DNA of 55,000 nt, taken from positions 1-55,000 of the forward strand of contig CACZZN010000018.1 of assembly GCA_902785705.1 (NCBI GenBank), read 5' to 3'. Source of the DNA: an uncultured Veillonellaceae bacterium. Lineage in GTDB: Bacteria; Bacillota; Negativicutes; Selenomonadales; Selenomonadaceae. The position numbers were made by a program, and so were the translations under genes. Shown here one piece after another: positions 15,697-24,893 of the stretch (positions within the stretch are counted from its first letter, which is position 1; every line of letters starts with the position of its first letter). Under the pieces are notes generated by a model. It did no database searches. It was given only the letters and a program-made list of their open reading frames with translations, and was not told where the DNA came from.

Positions 15697-17255
15697 TCCG
15701 CGATTTCCTTTCTCTGCCCGGCTGCCTCATTCGCCGCGAGCGCAGCCTCCTGCGAGCGAACCGTCCCTTCCTTTTCCCCTGTCCGGACAGCCGGATGGGA
15801 GGATGTCTCCTGCGTCACGCGCTCCAGATCCTTTTCCACCTGCTCCGAAAATTGCTCTTTCGCCTTGGCGCGCTGCCGCTTTTCCTCCTCGAAGGACTGC
15901 TTCAGAAGCTGCGTATTCGGCGCCACATCCGATGGCAGCGCCACCTTCAGGGAAAGCTGCTCCGCCGCTGCCTGCTCGCGATCGGTCAGGCTGATGCCCA
16001 TGGCGTTTTCCACGGCGGCCTTTCCCGTCACATAGTCGTACTGTGCCTGGATATGCTGGAGCCGCGCCTCGGAAAGCGCTTTCTGGGCGTCCAGCACATC
16101 CAGCATGATGCCCTCGCCGGCGCGGTATTTTTCCCGCGCGATATAGTAGTCCTCCTCGGCCTGCCCCACCGCATCCCGCGTCGAGCGCAGCTGATCCTCT
16201 GCGGCCCGCATGGTGAAATAGGCTTGCCGCAGGGCAAGGTCCACGTTTTCCCGATCCCGGTCCAGCGTGAGCTGCGCCACCTCCAGATCCGTCTTCGCGG
16301 AATCCACCTGCGCCTTGGTCACGCCGCTGTCAAAGATGTTCCAGCTGGCGGAGACGCCTGCCGAGATTCCGGGGGTACGGCTGCTGCCGGGACGCAGCTC
16401 GAAATTCAGGCTCGGCCCCGCGTTCAGGTTCACGCTCGGCAGATAGCCCGCTTTCGCCACCTTCACCGCAAGCTCCTTCTGCTCCACCGTATAGGCATCC
16501 ACCAGGATGTCCTTCCGATGCTGGAAGGCGTAGTCCACGCAGTCTTCCAGCGGCATGGAAAAGCCGTCATAGCTGTAGCCTGTCGTCAGCGTCAGCGGCT
16601 CCTTCCGGTCGATGTTCAGATAGTTCCGCAGTGTCGCAAGCATGGCGGCATGGGCCGTCTGCGCCGAGATCAGCTCGTACTGGGCGTTGGAAAGCTCCAC
16701 GGAGGAGCGCAGCACATCGACCCGCGCTTTGCTGCCCGCGGAAAAGAGCTGGCTCACATTGTCATAATGGGCCTGGTAGTTCTCCACGGCCTCCCGCTTC
16801 ACCGCCACCACCTGCTCCGATGCCAGCGCATCGTAATATGCCTCGATCACGTTGTACTTCAGGTTCTCGCGGTTCCTCGCGGTCCGAAGCTCCGCCACTT
16901 TCACGCCAAGCTCCCCGCTTTCGATATTCGCCTGGTTCTTTCCCCCCGAATACAGCGGGAGGCTGGCATTCAGCCCGTTGTTCCACGCAGCGCTGTGCTC
17001 CGAGCCTTCCTGCTTGCTGGTCGTAACACTGCTGCTCACAGAGGCCGACAGGCCGTTCTGCCCCTTCGCCCTCCGATATGCCGCATCCGCGCTGTCCTCG
17101 CCTTTCTGCGTGATGCGCAGCTCCGTGTTCCGCGTCAGCGCCAGCTCGATGGCGTCCTGCAGCGAGAGAGAAACACACTCCCCCGGCACCGGCACCCCCA
17201 GTGCCAGCATCCCCGCCAAAAGCGCCAGCATTTTTTTTCCACACCGTCGATTCAT
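15693..17255 (-). CDS. tolC: TolC family outer-membrane efflux protein
   Basis: 520 residues with a signal peptide (MNRRCGKKMLALLAGMLALG...) and the twofold OEP architecture: two copies of long helices and short strands, each beginning with a LxxAIELALxxN-type segment. The C-terminal tail is long, charged and Gln/Glu-rich. An outer-membrane duct in an otherwise Firmicute genome is the best single sign of a diderm Negativicute. First gene of the exporter operon; a 117-bp repeat with promoter-like ends lies directly upstream. Confidence 0.94.
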   Translation of the reverse strand: MNRRCGKKMLALLAGMLALGVPVPGECVSLSLQDAIELALTRNTELRITQKGEDSADAAYRRAKGQNGLSASVSSSVTTSKQEGSEHSAAWNNGLNASLPLYSGGKNQANIESGELGVKVAELRTARNRENLKYNVIEAYYDALASEQVVAVKREAVENYQAHYDNVSQLFSAGSKARVDVLRSSVELSNAQYELISAQTAHAAMLATLRNYLNIDRKEPLTLTTGYSYDGFSMPLEDCVDYAFQHRKDILVDAYTVEQKELAVKVAKAGYLPSVNLNAGPSLNFELRPGSSRTPGISAGVSASWNIFDSGVTKAQVDSAKTDLEVAQLTLDRDRENVDLALRQAYFTMRAAEDQLRSTRDAVGQAEEDYYIAREKYRAGEGIMLDVLDAQKALSEARLQHIQAQYDYVTGKAAVENAMGISLTDREQAAAEQLSLKVALPSDVAPNTQLLKQSFEEEKRQRAKAKEQFSEQVEKDLERVTQETSSHPAVRTGEKEGTVRSQEAALAANEAAGQRKEIAE

Positions 17256-17291
17256 CCCAACAGCCTCCAGAATTAACCAAGCTTTCCCTTT

Positions 17292-17408
17292 GATCCCCGC
17301 GTTCGAAGAAATTTACAAAACGAAGCTACTTCCTGCTCCCGAACGCCGCATATGCAGAATCCGCGAACCTTTCCCTTCGCTTGGCAAATATTAGCGGTTT
17401 CTGATATA
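17292..17408. repeat. Promoter-bearing repeat, diverged copy upstream of tolC
   Basis: About 117 bp related to the elements at 39341 and 43855: CGCGTTC-AA near one end, a central GCATATGCAG palindrome and a CCTTCGCTTGG hairpin region. The terminal TATACT and AGTATA have decayed here. Confidence 0.7.
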
Positions 17409-17509
17409 TTTTTCCAAAACAGTTACTATAGTATACCATCTATGTTAAAATAAAACCATTGCAACTTTATGCGAAAAACATGAGAATTTCATTAAAAAAG
17501 GAGCCATCC

Positions 17510-19300
17510 ATGAAAAATACCCGAAACGCCTACTTTGAACAGGCGCTCGACCTGCTGCGGCGCTGCTACGGCTACAAGTCCTTCCGCCCCGCCCAGGAAA
17601 AGATCATAGAAAGCATTCTCGCAGGTTCCGACACCCTTGCCATCATGCCCACGGGCGCAGGCAAATCCATTTGCTTCCAAGTGCCGGCTCTCCTGATGCC
17701 GGGCATCACCCTCGTGATTTCGCCCCTGATCTCCCTCATGAAGGACCAGGTCGACGCCCTGACCGGGCAGGGCATCCCTGCCACCTATATCAACAGCTCC
17801 CTTTCCCATGGGGAAGCCTCCCACCGCATCGCAAGGATCGCCGCCGGGCAGTACAAACTCGTCTATGTCGCGCCGGAGCGTCTGGATACCGGCTATTTCC
17901 AGTCCGTGCTGGACCGCGTGGAAATCTCCATGATTGCCGTGGACGAGGCGCACTGCCTTTCACAGTGGGGACACGACTTCCGCCCCAGCTATCTTCGGAT
18001 CGCGCCCTTTGTCGCAGGGCTGCCGCGCCGCCCTCTCATCGGGGCTTTCACGGCGACCGCCACGCCGGAGGTGCGCGAGGATATCGTGAGGCTCCTCCGC
18101 CTCTCCCGTCCCGCCATCCATGTGAGCGGCTTCGACCGTCCCAATCTCTATTTCGCGGTCAAGCGCGGGGAGGACAAGAAGAAATTCGTCACCCGGTACG
18201 TGAAAAACCATCCCCATGATGCAGGCATCATCTATGCCGCGACCCGCAAGGATGTGGATGCGCTTTATGAGCACTTCAAAAAGAAAAAGCTCGCCGCAGG
18301 GCGCTACCATGCGGGGCTTTCCGACAAGGAGCGGGCGCAGGCGCAGGATGATTTCCTCTATGACAATGTACAGGTCATCGTCGCCACCAACGCTTTCGGC
18401 ATGGGCATCGACAAGTCCAATGTGCGCTATGTGATCCACTACAATATGCCCAAGAATATTGAGGCCTATTATCAGGAGGCAGGTCGTGCGGGGCGCGACG
18501 GCGAGCCGGGCGAGTGCATCCTGCTCTACTCGCCCCAGGACACCATGACCCAGCGCTATCTCATCGATGTCTCCACGGACAACGAGGAACGCAAGCGCCA
18601 CAACCTGAACCGCCTGCAGAAAATGGTGGACTACTGCCATACCCCCGAATGCCTGCGCGGCTTCATCCTGCACTATTTCGGGGACAGCCAGAGGATGGAG
18701 GAATGCGGCAACTGCAGCTGCTGCCAAGAGTCCAAGGACAGGGTCGATGTCACCATCGACGCCCAGAAGGTCTTTTCCTGCGTCTACCGCATGCACGAGC
18801 GCTACGGCCTCACCCTTGTCGCGCAGGTGCTCAAAGGCTCCGGCGACAAGCGCGTGCGCGAGCTGCACCTGGACGAGCTCTCCACCTACGGGCTGTTCCA
18901 CGAAAAGAGCATCCCGGATATCAAGCTCATGATCCAGCGCTTCATCGCGACAGATTACCTTGCCTATACGGAAAGCGAATACCCGGTGATCCGCCTGCAG
19001 CCCGTTGCCTATGAGGTCCTGCGCGGCACGCGCCAGGTCTTCCAGTCCCTTCCCAAAAGCGAGGCCCGGACCGAGGCGCCGCCGCAGCTCTTCGACTTCC
19101 TGCGCGCTCTCCGCAAGGAACTCGCCACCCGCGACCAAGTGCCGCCCTACCTCATCTTCTCCGACGCCACTCTCCGCGACATGGCATCCGTCAATCCCAA
19201 AAATCTCGATGAAATGCTCGAAGTCAAAGGCGTGGGCGAAATGAAGCTGCAAAAATACGGACAGGATTTTCTCGACTGCATTTTAGAGCATCAAACCTGA
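17510..19300 (+). CDS. recQ: ATP-dependent DNA helicase RecQ
   Basis: 596 residues. Walker A (MPTGAGKS), DEAH box (VDEAHCLSQWGHDFR), the FTATAT motif and the arginine-rich motif VI (QEAGRAGRDG) are present, then the zinc cysteines (CLRGF, CGNCSCC), a winged helix and a C-terminal HRDC domain (LRDMASVNPKNLDEMLEVKG). RecQ unwinds branched DNA with 3'-5' polarity in repair. ATG 17510 follows AAAAAAGGAG; the longer in-frame start at 17459 lacks a site. Stands alone between the exporter operon and a strong terminator. Confidence 0.97.
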   Translation: MKNTRNAYFEQALDLLRRCYGYKSFRPAQEKIIESILAGSDTLAIMPTGAGKSICFQVPALLMPGITLVISPLISLMKDQVDALTGQGIPATYINSSLSHGEASHRIARIAAGQYKLVYVAPERLDTGYFQSVLDRVEISMIAVDEAHCLSQWGHDFRPSYLRIAPFVAGLPRRPLIGAFTATATPEVREDIVRLLRLSRPAIHVSGFDRPNLYFAVKRGEDKKKFVTRYVKNHPHDAGIIYAATRKDVDALYEHFKKKKLAAGRYHAGLSDKERAQAQDDFLYDNVQVIVATNAFGMGIDKSNVRYVIHYNMPKNIEAYYQEAGRAGRDGEPGECILLYSPQDTMTQRYLIDVSTDNEERKRHNLNRLQKMVDYCHTPECLRGFILHYFGDSQRMEECGNCSCCQESKDRVDVTIDAQKVFSCVYRMHERYGLTLVAQVLKGSGDKRVRELHLDELSTYGLFHEKSIPDIKLMIQRFIATDYLAYTESEYPVIRLQPVAYEVLRGTRQVFQSLPKSEARTEAPPQLFDFLRALRKELATRDQVPPYLIFSDATLRDMASVNPKNLDEMLEVKGVGEMKLQKYGQDFLDCILEHQT

Positions 19301-19326
19301 GGCAACGCGGATGAACTCCCCACGCA

Positions 19327-19366
19327 AAACGGATGCATATCACACGCACGATATGCATCCGTTTTT
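19327..19366 (+). terminator. Terminator after recQ
   Basis: A perfect 14-bp stem, AAACGGATGCATAT with ATATGCATCCGTTT, around CACACGCACG, followed by TTT. It can work on both strands and also closes the tatA transcript. Confidence 0.9.
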
Positions 19367-19457
19367 TACTGTGAAATCTTAGCGAGCACAAGCCAAAGGC
19401 GCCGTGGGAGCTTGGTTTTCACCTAAGGCGTAGCGACACGGAGTTACTCACTTTAGG

Positions 19458-19480
19458 GATGCGAAACACTGTTTCGCACG
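19458..19480. repeat. Palindrome TGCGAAACA-TGTTTCGCA downstream of tatA
   Basis: A short hairpin TGCGAAACA-(1)-TGTTTCGCA. A close relative, GTGCGAAAC-GTT-GTTTCGCAC, occurs at 21156-21176 inside the hairpin element. Could be part of the tatA 3' end. Confidence 0.4.
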
Positions 19481-19485
19481 GGGTT

Positions 19486-19896
19486 TTATGCCCTCTTTTG
19501 CTGTTCTTCGAGCTGCTTTCGCACGCTTTCCTGCGTTGGCGGCTCATAAGCAGGGGCTTCGGCCGCCGGTTCGGCTTCTGTTGCCTGCGGCGCGGGCTCG
19601 GCGGGCGCTGCTGCAGGCGGCTCAGCCTTGGGGCTGGCAGCGGTTTCCGCCGATGCTGCCGGCTGCACCGCAGCTGTCTGCGGCGGTTCAGGAGCCGGTG
19701 CCGGAGCAGCGGCCGGGGCCGGCGGCGCGGGCTTTTCCGGCTCGTTAAGTGCGGACTGCAAAGCACTCGATGCCTTGCGGAATTCCCGCAATCCCTTTCC
19801 TACCGCACGCCCCACCTCCGGCAGCTTGCCGGGACCGAAAATAATCAGCCCCACAATCAAAATCACCACGAGCTCCGGAATGCCAATACCGAACAT
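19486..19896 (-). CDS. tatA: Sec-independent translocase component TatA/TatB family
   Basis: 136 residues: MFGIGIPELVVILIVGLIIF, the FGP(G)KLPE hinge and an amphipathic helix (VGRAVGKGLREFRKA) as in TatA, forming the pore-like part that passes folded proteins across the inner membrane. The tail from about residue 50 is unusually long and Ala/Pro/Glu-rich, about 85 residues. GGGAGGT precedes the start. No tatC is nearby. It follows the polyprenyl synthase gene by 53 bp on the same strand. Confidence 0.93.
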   Translation of the reverse strand: MFGIGIPELVVILIVGLIIFGPGKLPEVGRAVGKGLREFRKASSALQSALNEPEKPAPPAPAAAPAPAPEPPQTAAVQPAASAETAASPKAEPPAAAPAEPAPQATEAEPAAEAPAYEPPTQESVRKQLEEQQKRA

Positions 19897-19949
19897 TTGC
19901 CATACCTCCCAAGGAACTGTGAAACTCCGTTCTTTCTAATTCAAAAAAT

Positions 19950-20921
19950 CTAAAAATTGCGTTCTCCGATAAAATCCGCCACCATGACGAATGCCTCCCG
20001 AATCTCCCCGGGCAGGCTTTCCGGCAGGATTTTTTTCGCCTGCACCAGATACGCATCGACCTTTGCCTGCGCGAAATCCACACCATCCGAGGCCTTCACG
20101 ATTTCAAGCGCCTTTTCCACCATTGCATCCGTCATCTCGGGATCCGTCACGATCTCCCGCAGCTCTTTTGCGTCTGCGCTACCCGTCAAGGCACGGATCA
20201 CCGGCAGTGTCACGATCCCCTGGCGGATATCGTTGCCCGCGGGCTTTCCGATCTGCTCCGAGGTCTCCATGATATCCAGCAGATCATCCGTAATCTGGAA
20301 CGCCATCCCGATGGAATGCCCGTAGACCGCCAGACGCTTCGTATCCTCAGACTCCATCCCGCCGACCACGCCTCCAAGCTCACAGCAGATTTCCAGAAAA
20401 TCCGCCGTCTTCTTGGAAATGCGGTCATAATAGTCCTCCAAATCGCAGGATGCCTGGTATACCTGCTGATCCTGCAGGATTTCCCCTGTGCTCAGATTGC
20501 AGACCAGCTCCGCCAGCCGCTTCGATACATAGGAGCCGTAGTCATGCTCCGCAATCAGCCGAAAAGCGCGCGCAAAGATGAAGTCGCCGCTCAGAATGGA
20601 AATCTGGTTTCCCCATTTCGCATTCGCCGTCGGTTTCCCCCGCCGCGTATCTGCCTCATCAATCACATCGTCGTGCACGAGGGATGCCGTATGGATGAGC
20701 TCCAAAGCCGCCGCCAGAGGCAGCATACGCCCCAGATCGAAGTCTTTCCCTCCATGGGCCGCCAGCAGAGAAAGCGCCGGGCGGATGCGCTTCCCGCCCG
20801 CAGTCACCAGATGCGTCCCAATCTCCGTCACCAGCTCCTGCGGCGCCGTCACCGCCGCCAGCAGCGTCTCCTCCAGCTGCTCCAAATCGCTTTTTATCAC
20901 ATCAAACATCGGGTTTGACAA
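19950..20921 (-). CDS. Polyprenyl diphosphate synthase
   Basis: 323 residues with both aspartate-rich motifs: DDVIDEADTRRG (about residues 84-95) and DDLLD (about 216-220), plus GGKRIRPAL. These bind Mg-diphosphate of the allylic substrate and isopentenyl diphosphate. Length and sequence fit a trans-long-chain synthase (heptaprenyl/octaprenyl type) supplying quinone side chains. The TTG start at 20921 has AGGTG upstream; the first ATG comes four codons later. Chain length cannot be fixed by eye, so no gene symbol. Confidence 0.92.
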   Translation of the reverse strand: MSNPMFDVIKSDLEQLEETLLAAVTAPQELVTEIGTHLVTAGGKRIRPALSLLAAHGGKDFDLGRMLPLAAALELIHTASLVHDDVIDEADTRRGKPTANAKWGNQISILSGDFIFARAFRLIAEHDYGSYVSKRLAELVCNLSTGEILQDQQVYQASCDLEDYYDRISKKTADFLEICCELGGVVGGMESEDTKRLAVYGHSIGMAFQITDDLLDIMETSEQIGKPAGNDIRQGIVTLPVIRALTGSADAKELREIVTDPEMTDAMVEKALEIVKASDGVDFAQAKVDAYLVQAKKILPESLPGEIREAFVMVADFIGERNF

Positions 20922-21012
20922 AATCCATCACCTACAAAATATAATCAATGCTTCCATTGTACTACAAGTTCCCCTATTTGTCATGCTGACGACGGACTGC
21001 AAAACTGTCTTC

Positions 21013-21298
21013 GTGAGGTGCAGGCATGTCCATAAGCGCAGCGTTGATATTTTGCGTGAAGAAAATTTTTTAGCCGTCACACAACATTTCAAAACAGTTT
21101 CGTTCAACCGAAGGGCGTTTAACTGTTTTGGAATGCTAATTATAAAGCAAAACTCCGTGCGAAACGTTGTTTCGCACTACGCCCTTACATGAAAACTAAG
21201 CTCACCTGCGCCCTTACGGGCTTGATTCGCTAATTTTTCATAGTAAAAAATTTTTAGCAAAATATCACCGCGAAGCGTTGGACATGCCTGCACCTCAC
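21013..21298. mobile_element. Giant hairpin element after the ABC-F gene
   Basis: 286 bp bounded by a perfect 20-bp inverted repeat, GTGAGGTGCAGGCATGTCCA (21013-21032) and its complement (21279-21298). The next internal parts (AGCGCAGCGTTGAT, TTTTTTAGC, CAGTTTCGTTCAACCGAAGG) match the element at 28118, but the terminal 20 bp are entirely different. It ends three bases from the ABC-F stop codon. No gene inside. Confidence 0.75.
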
Positions 21299-21301
21299 CT
21301 G

Positions 21302-23263
21302 CTACTCCGCCAGCTTCTCCCACTTCTCGTACCTCGCCCGAAGCTCCGTTTCCTTCGCCGCATACGCTTCCGCAATGCTGCGGCTCCGCTCCGGATCCAT
21401 CTGCACCTCCGGCTGATTCATCTGATGCTCCAGCCCCTTCAGCTCCGCCTCGGCCATCGCGATTTCCGCTTCCGCGCGGTCCAGCAGCTCCTGCCGCTTT
21501 TCTTCACTCATGTTCCGAAGCTGGCTGCGCTCCGCGAGCTCCCTGCGCTCCTGCGCCTGACGCATCTTTTCCTGCCGCGCCTCATCCGAGGGCTCTGCCT
21601 CCGGCTCCCGCTGCGCAGCCGCCTTTGCCGCCTGCCCCACGGGTTGTTTTTCCTGTGCCTCGGCCGCCTCTTGCTCTTCCATCGCTTTTTTCATGCGGTA
21701 ATAGCTGTAATTCCCGTTGTATTCCGTCAGCTTCCCGTCCACAAGCTCCAGCGTGCAGTTGGAGATCTTGTCCAGAAAGTAGCGGTCATGGGAAACCACC
21801 AGAAAGGTGCCGGGGAACGCCATCAGCGCCTCCTCCACAGCCTCCTTCGCGGGAATGTCCAGATGATTCGTAGGCTCGTCCAGAATCAGGAAATTCGCGC
21901 CGGTCAGCATGAGCTTCAAAAATGCCACGCGGGACTGCTCGCCGCCCGAAAGCTCACCGATCGTACGGTAGACATCATCCCCATGGAACAGGAACGCTCC
22001 TAAGTATTTCCGTGCCTGTTCCTCGCTGGTCCCGAACTCATAGACGATTTCATCCAGCACGGTATTCTCCAGATGAAGCCCCTCATGCTGCTGCGAAAAA
22101 TATCCGATTTTCACGCGGCTCCCGATCTTCACGCGGCCCGCTGCCGCTTCCAGCTCGCCCAAGATCGCACGCAGAAGCGTGGTCTTGCCCGCACCGTTCG
22201 GGCCCACGAGGGACACCCCGTCTCCCCTGCGGATCAACAGGTTCAGGTGAGCAAAAATCTCATGCTCCCCGAAGCGCACGGCCACGTCCTCCAGCTCCGC
22301 TACGCGCTGCGCGCACTCTGCCGGTGCATGGAACACAAAGTAATTGAATGCCGCGGTCTCCGGCGGCAATACGATGCGCTCCAGACGGTTGAGCTGGCTC
22401 TGCCGCCCGCGTGCCTGCTTTGCCTTGATGCCCGCGCGATAGCGGCGGATATACTCCTCCGTGCGCCGGATCTGCTCCTGCTGTTTCTCGTAGGCGGACT
22501 GCAGAGCCTGCCTGCGCTCCGTCTTCACCTTCATAAAATAGGTGTAGTTGCCCTCGTACGTCGTGATCTCCTGATGATCCAGCTCCAGGATCCGCGTCAC
22601 TACCCGATCCAAAAAGAAGCGGTCATGGGAAATGAGCAGCACCCCTCCCGGATAGGAAGCAAGAAACTCCTCCAGCCACTCGATCATGCGAATGTCCAGA
22701 TGATTGGTCGGCTCGTCCAGAAACAGGAAATCCGGTTCCCGCAGCAGCGCCCTGGCAAGGCAGATCCGCGTCCTCTGCCCTCCCGAGAAATGCTGCACGC
22801 TCTGTTTGAAATCCTCCTCCGTGAAGCCCAGCCCAAAGGCAATGCGGCGGATGCGGCTCTCATAGTCATAGCCGCCCAACTGCTCAAAGCGCTCCACGAC
22901 TTTTCCGTACTGCGCCAGCAGCTCCGCATCCTGAGATTTCCCGATCTGCTGTTCCAGCTGTTTTTTCTGCTCTCCCAGCGCAAGGATATCATCAAAGGCG
23001 TGCCGGAACTCGTCATAGAGCGTGCCGTCCCCGAATTCCGCCCGCTGCTCCACATAGCCGATGGTATCCGCGCTGTCCCACTGGATCGTGCCCGCGTCCG
23101 GTTCCTCGTCGCCGAGAAGGCAGCGCATCAGCGTCGTCTTCCCCGTGCCGTTCGCGCCCACGAATCCGACCTTGTCGCCGCGTGCTACCTCAAAGCTCAC
23201 ATCGTGGAACAGCTCATGGATCCCGAAGGACTTCGAGAGTCCCATCACCTTCATCTTGCCCAA
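21302..23263 (-). CDS. ABC-F family ATPase (ribosome-associated, Uup/YheS type)
   Basis: 653 residues with two ABC cassettes and no membrane segments: Walker A GANGTGKTT and GPNGAGKTT, signatures FSGGQRTR and LSGGEQSR, two LDEPTNHLD blocks. The linker between cassettes is long and charged, and a coiled-coil C-terminal tail of about 100 residues follows (AEAQEKQPVG... to the end). ABC-F proteins act at the ribosomal E site in translation rescue or antibiotic protection. A TTG start at 23263 fits GAGGG; ATG 23254 is an alternative. It follows the LCP gene by 20 bp. Confidence 0.93.
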   Translation of the reverse strand: MGKMKVMGLSKSFGIHELFHDVSFEVARGDKVGFVGANGTGKTTLMRCLLGDEEPDAGTIQWDSADTIGYVEQRAEFGDGTLYDEFRHAFDDILALGEQKKQLEQQIGKSQDAELLAQYGKVVERFEQLGGYDYESRIRRIAFGLGFTEEDFKQSVQHFSGGQRTRICLARALLREPDFLFLDEPTNHLDIRMIEWLEEFLASYPGGVLLISHDRFFLDRVVTRILELDHQEITTYEGNYTYFMKVKTERRQALQSAYEKQQEQIRRTEEYIRRYRAGIKAKQARGRQSQLNRLERIVLPPETAAFNYFVFHAPAECAQRVAELEDVAVRFGEHEIFAHLNLLIRRGDGVSLVGPNGAGKTTLLRAILGELEAAAGRVKIGSRVKIGYFSQQHEGLHLENTVLDEIVYEFGTSEEQARKYLGAFLFHGDDVYRTIGELSGGEQSRVAFLKLMLTGANFLILDEPTNHLDIPAKEAVEEALMAFPGTFLVVSHDRYFLDKISNCTLELVDGKLTEYNGNYSYYRMKKAMEEQEAAEAQEKQPVGQAAKAAAQREPEAEPSDEARQEKMRQAQERRELAERSQLRNMSEEKRQELLDRAEAEIAMAEAELKGLEHQMNQPEVQMDPERSRSIAEAYAAKETELRARYEKWEKLAE

Positions 23264-23283
23264 AAAATTTCCCTCGCTTCTGT

Positions 23284-24705
23284 CTATCTGCGGTAATCCC
23301 TTCCGATATTCACGATTGCCTGGCTCTTGCCGCCGCCGTCCATGATGATGCAGGGGAACGGCATGCCATAGAACACGTCCGTATTGCGCTCGGAGGTCGT
23401 GATGGTCGTCTGCTCGCGGGAATCCGTGTTCCCCGTCTCGACGCTGGATATGATGAATCCCTTGCGCTGCAGGATACCCGCCACCTCGGCCCCGGCACCG
23501 TTGATGCCGCTGGAATTGATGACCAGCACGCTGATTTCCTCCGGCCGCATCGGCGTATCGTCGGCTTCCCGCTGTTTCTGCTTTTCCTCTGCCGCGCTCT
23601 GTTCCTTTTCCTGCTCTTCTGCTGTTTTGGAGACTTTTTTCTCCTTTTCCGGTTTTTCCGGCTTTTCCGTGTCCTTTGGCTTGTCCGGCTTTTCCCCGCC
23701 CGTCCCCTCAGGCTTCGATGCAGGTTCTTGCTCCGTATTCTCCGCCAGCTGGATGGCTTTCGGCAGAGCGTCCTGATATTCCTTGGCAGTCGCCTCTGCC
23801 GCGGCAAGCTGCTTTTCCGTCATCTCCGCTCCCATATCTTCCCGCACCATGTGGCGGAGCGCCACGATATCCGGCAGCCAGTAGCTGATATCCGAAAGGA
23901 AGGCGGGCTTTCCGGGCAGCATTTCCGCATCCAGCCCTTTTTCCTTTACTTCCTTTAGTACAGAACCCAGCTTCACCAGCTCACTCACGCTCATATCCGT
24001 TTCCACCGCGCCGCGGAGCTCCTCAATGAGCTGGGGCAGCTGCGGCAGGACATCCGGCGAAATGACCTGCGCCAGCACAGCGCGCATGAATTTCTGCTGG
24101 CGACGGATACGTCCGATGTCGCCCTCGCCGTCACGATAGCGCACATACTGGATGGCCCGCTCGCCGTCGAGATGCTGCTCTCCCGGATACAGGTCGATGA
24201 TGAGCCCCCCGTTGTCATCCCAGGGATCTTCGTAGTACATCCGCTTTTCCACATCGATGTCTACGCCGCCGATGGCGTCGATGATGCGCTCAAATGCCTT
24301 CGTGTCGATGAGGATATAGTAGTCGATGGGCACGCCGAGGAGCTCCTGCACCGTTTCCCGCGACAGATCGTGTCCGCCGTAGGCATAGGCATGGTTGATC
24401 TTGTCGTAGGCATGCCCCTTGATCTTCACCCGTGTATCGCGCGGGATCGACATCAAGGCGGCTTGCTGCTGCTCCATGCGCACGGATGCCACCATGAGGG
24501 TGTCGCTGCGTCCCGCGTCATCCGCACGGCGGTCCACCCCCAGGATCATCACCCGTGTGATGGCTTCCTCGGAATTTTTCATTTCCACTTCATGGGCGCG
24601 CTGTCTCCCAAAGTGGCACCCCAAAATCGCCACCAGCAGAACCACCAGGACTGCCCCCATGATCTTTACCCGCTTAAAGCTGCGCTTGACGCGAACTTTC
24701 TGCAT
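23284..24705 (-). CDS. LytR-CpsA-Psr (LCP) family protein with LytR_C domain
   Basis: 473 residues. A cytoplasmic basic head, one membrane helix (about 17-33), an LCP catalytic domain with SDTLM, SIPRDTRV, KINHAYAYGG and the RYRDGEGDIGRIRRQQ arginine motif, then a Lys/Glu/Pro-rich linker of about 90 residues and a C-terminal LytR_C domain (ISVLVINSSGINGAGAEVAG). LCP enzymes transfer undecaprenyl-linked polymers to peptidoglycan. ATG 24705 is eight bases from GGGAGA. In a diderm Firmicute the acceptor may be peptidoglycan or a surface glycan. Confidence 0.93.
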   Translation of the reverse strand: MQKVRVKRSFKRVKIMGAVLVVLLVAILGCHFGRQRAHEVEMKNSEEAITRVMILGVDRRADDAGRSDTLMVASVRMEQQQAALMSIPRDTRVKIKGHAYDKINHAYAYGGHDLSRETVQELLGVPIDYYILIDTKAFERIIDAIGGVDIDVEKRMYYEDPWDDNGGLIIDLYPGEQHLDGERAIQYVRYRDGEGDIGRIRRQQKFMRAVLAQVISPDVLPQLPQLIEELRGAVETDMSVSELVKLGSVLKEVKEKGLDAEMLPGKPAFLSDISYWLPDIVALRHMVREDMGAEMTEKQLAAAEATAKEYQDALPKAIQLAENTEQEPASKPEGTGGEKPDKPKDTEKPEKPEKEKKVSKTAEEQEKEQSAAEEKQKQREADDTPMRPEEISVLVINSSGINGAGAEVAGILQRKGFIISSVETGNTDSREQTTITTSERNTDVFYGMPFPCIIMDGGGKSQAIVNIGRDYRR

Positions 24706-24811
24706 TCCCACAATCTCCCTTTATGATAAATCCCAGACAAATCTAACCTATTAAGTATAGCAAAGAATACGGTGTGCCGCAAATTTATTTTGTGCTCCAA
24801 AATTTCCATTC

Positions 24812-24840
24812 TTCACAAATTGCACAAAATAAGGTATGAT
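24812..24840 (+). promoter_or_regulatory. Promoter of the second HD-GYP gene
   Basis: TTCACA (24812-24817), 17 bp, TATGAT (24835-24840). Confidence 0.6.
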
Positions 24841-24893
24841 GTAAGAAAACATAGTCTTTCAACATCATCTATTAATGAAAGGATTGTTGTCGT

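Noticed and set aside
13534..16035. 833-codon plus-strand frame opposite macB, ABC ATPase and macA
   Set aside because: Antisense to three unmistakable conserved genes; His/Arg-rich and without domains.
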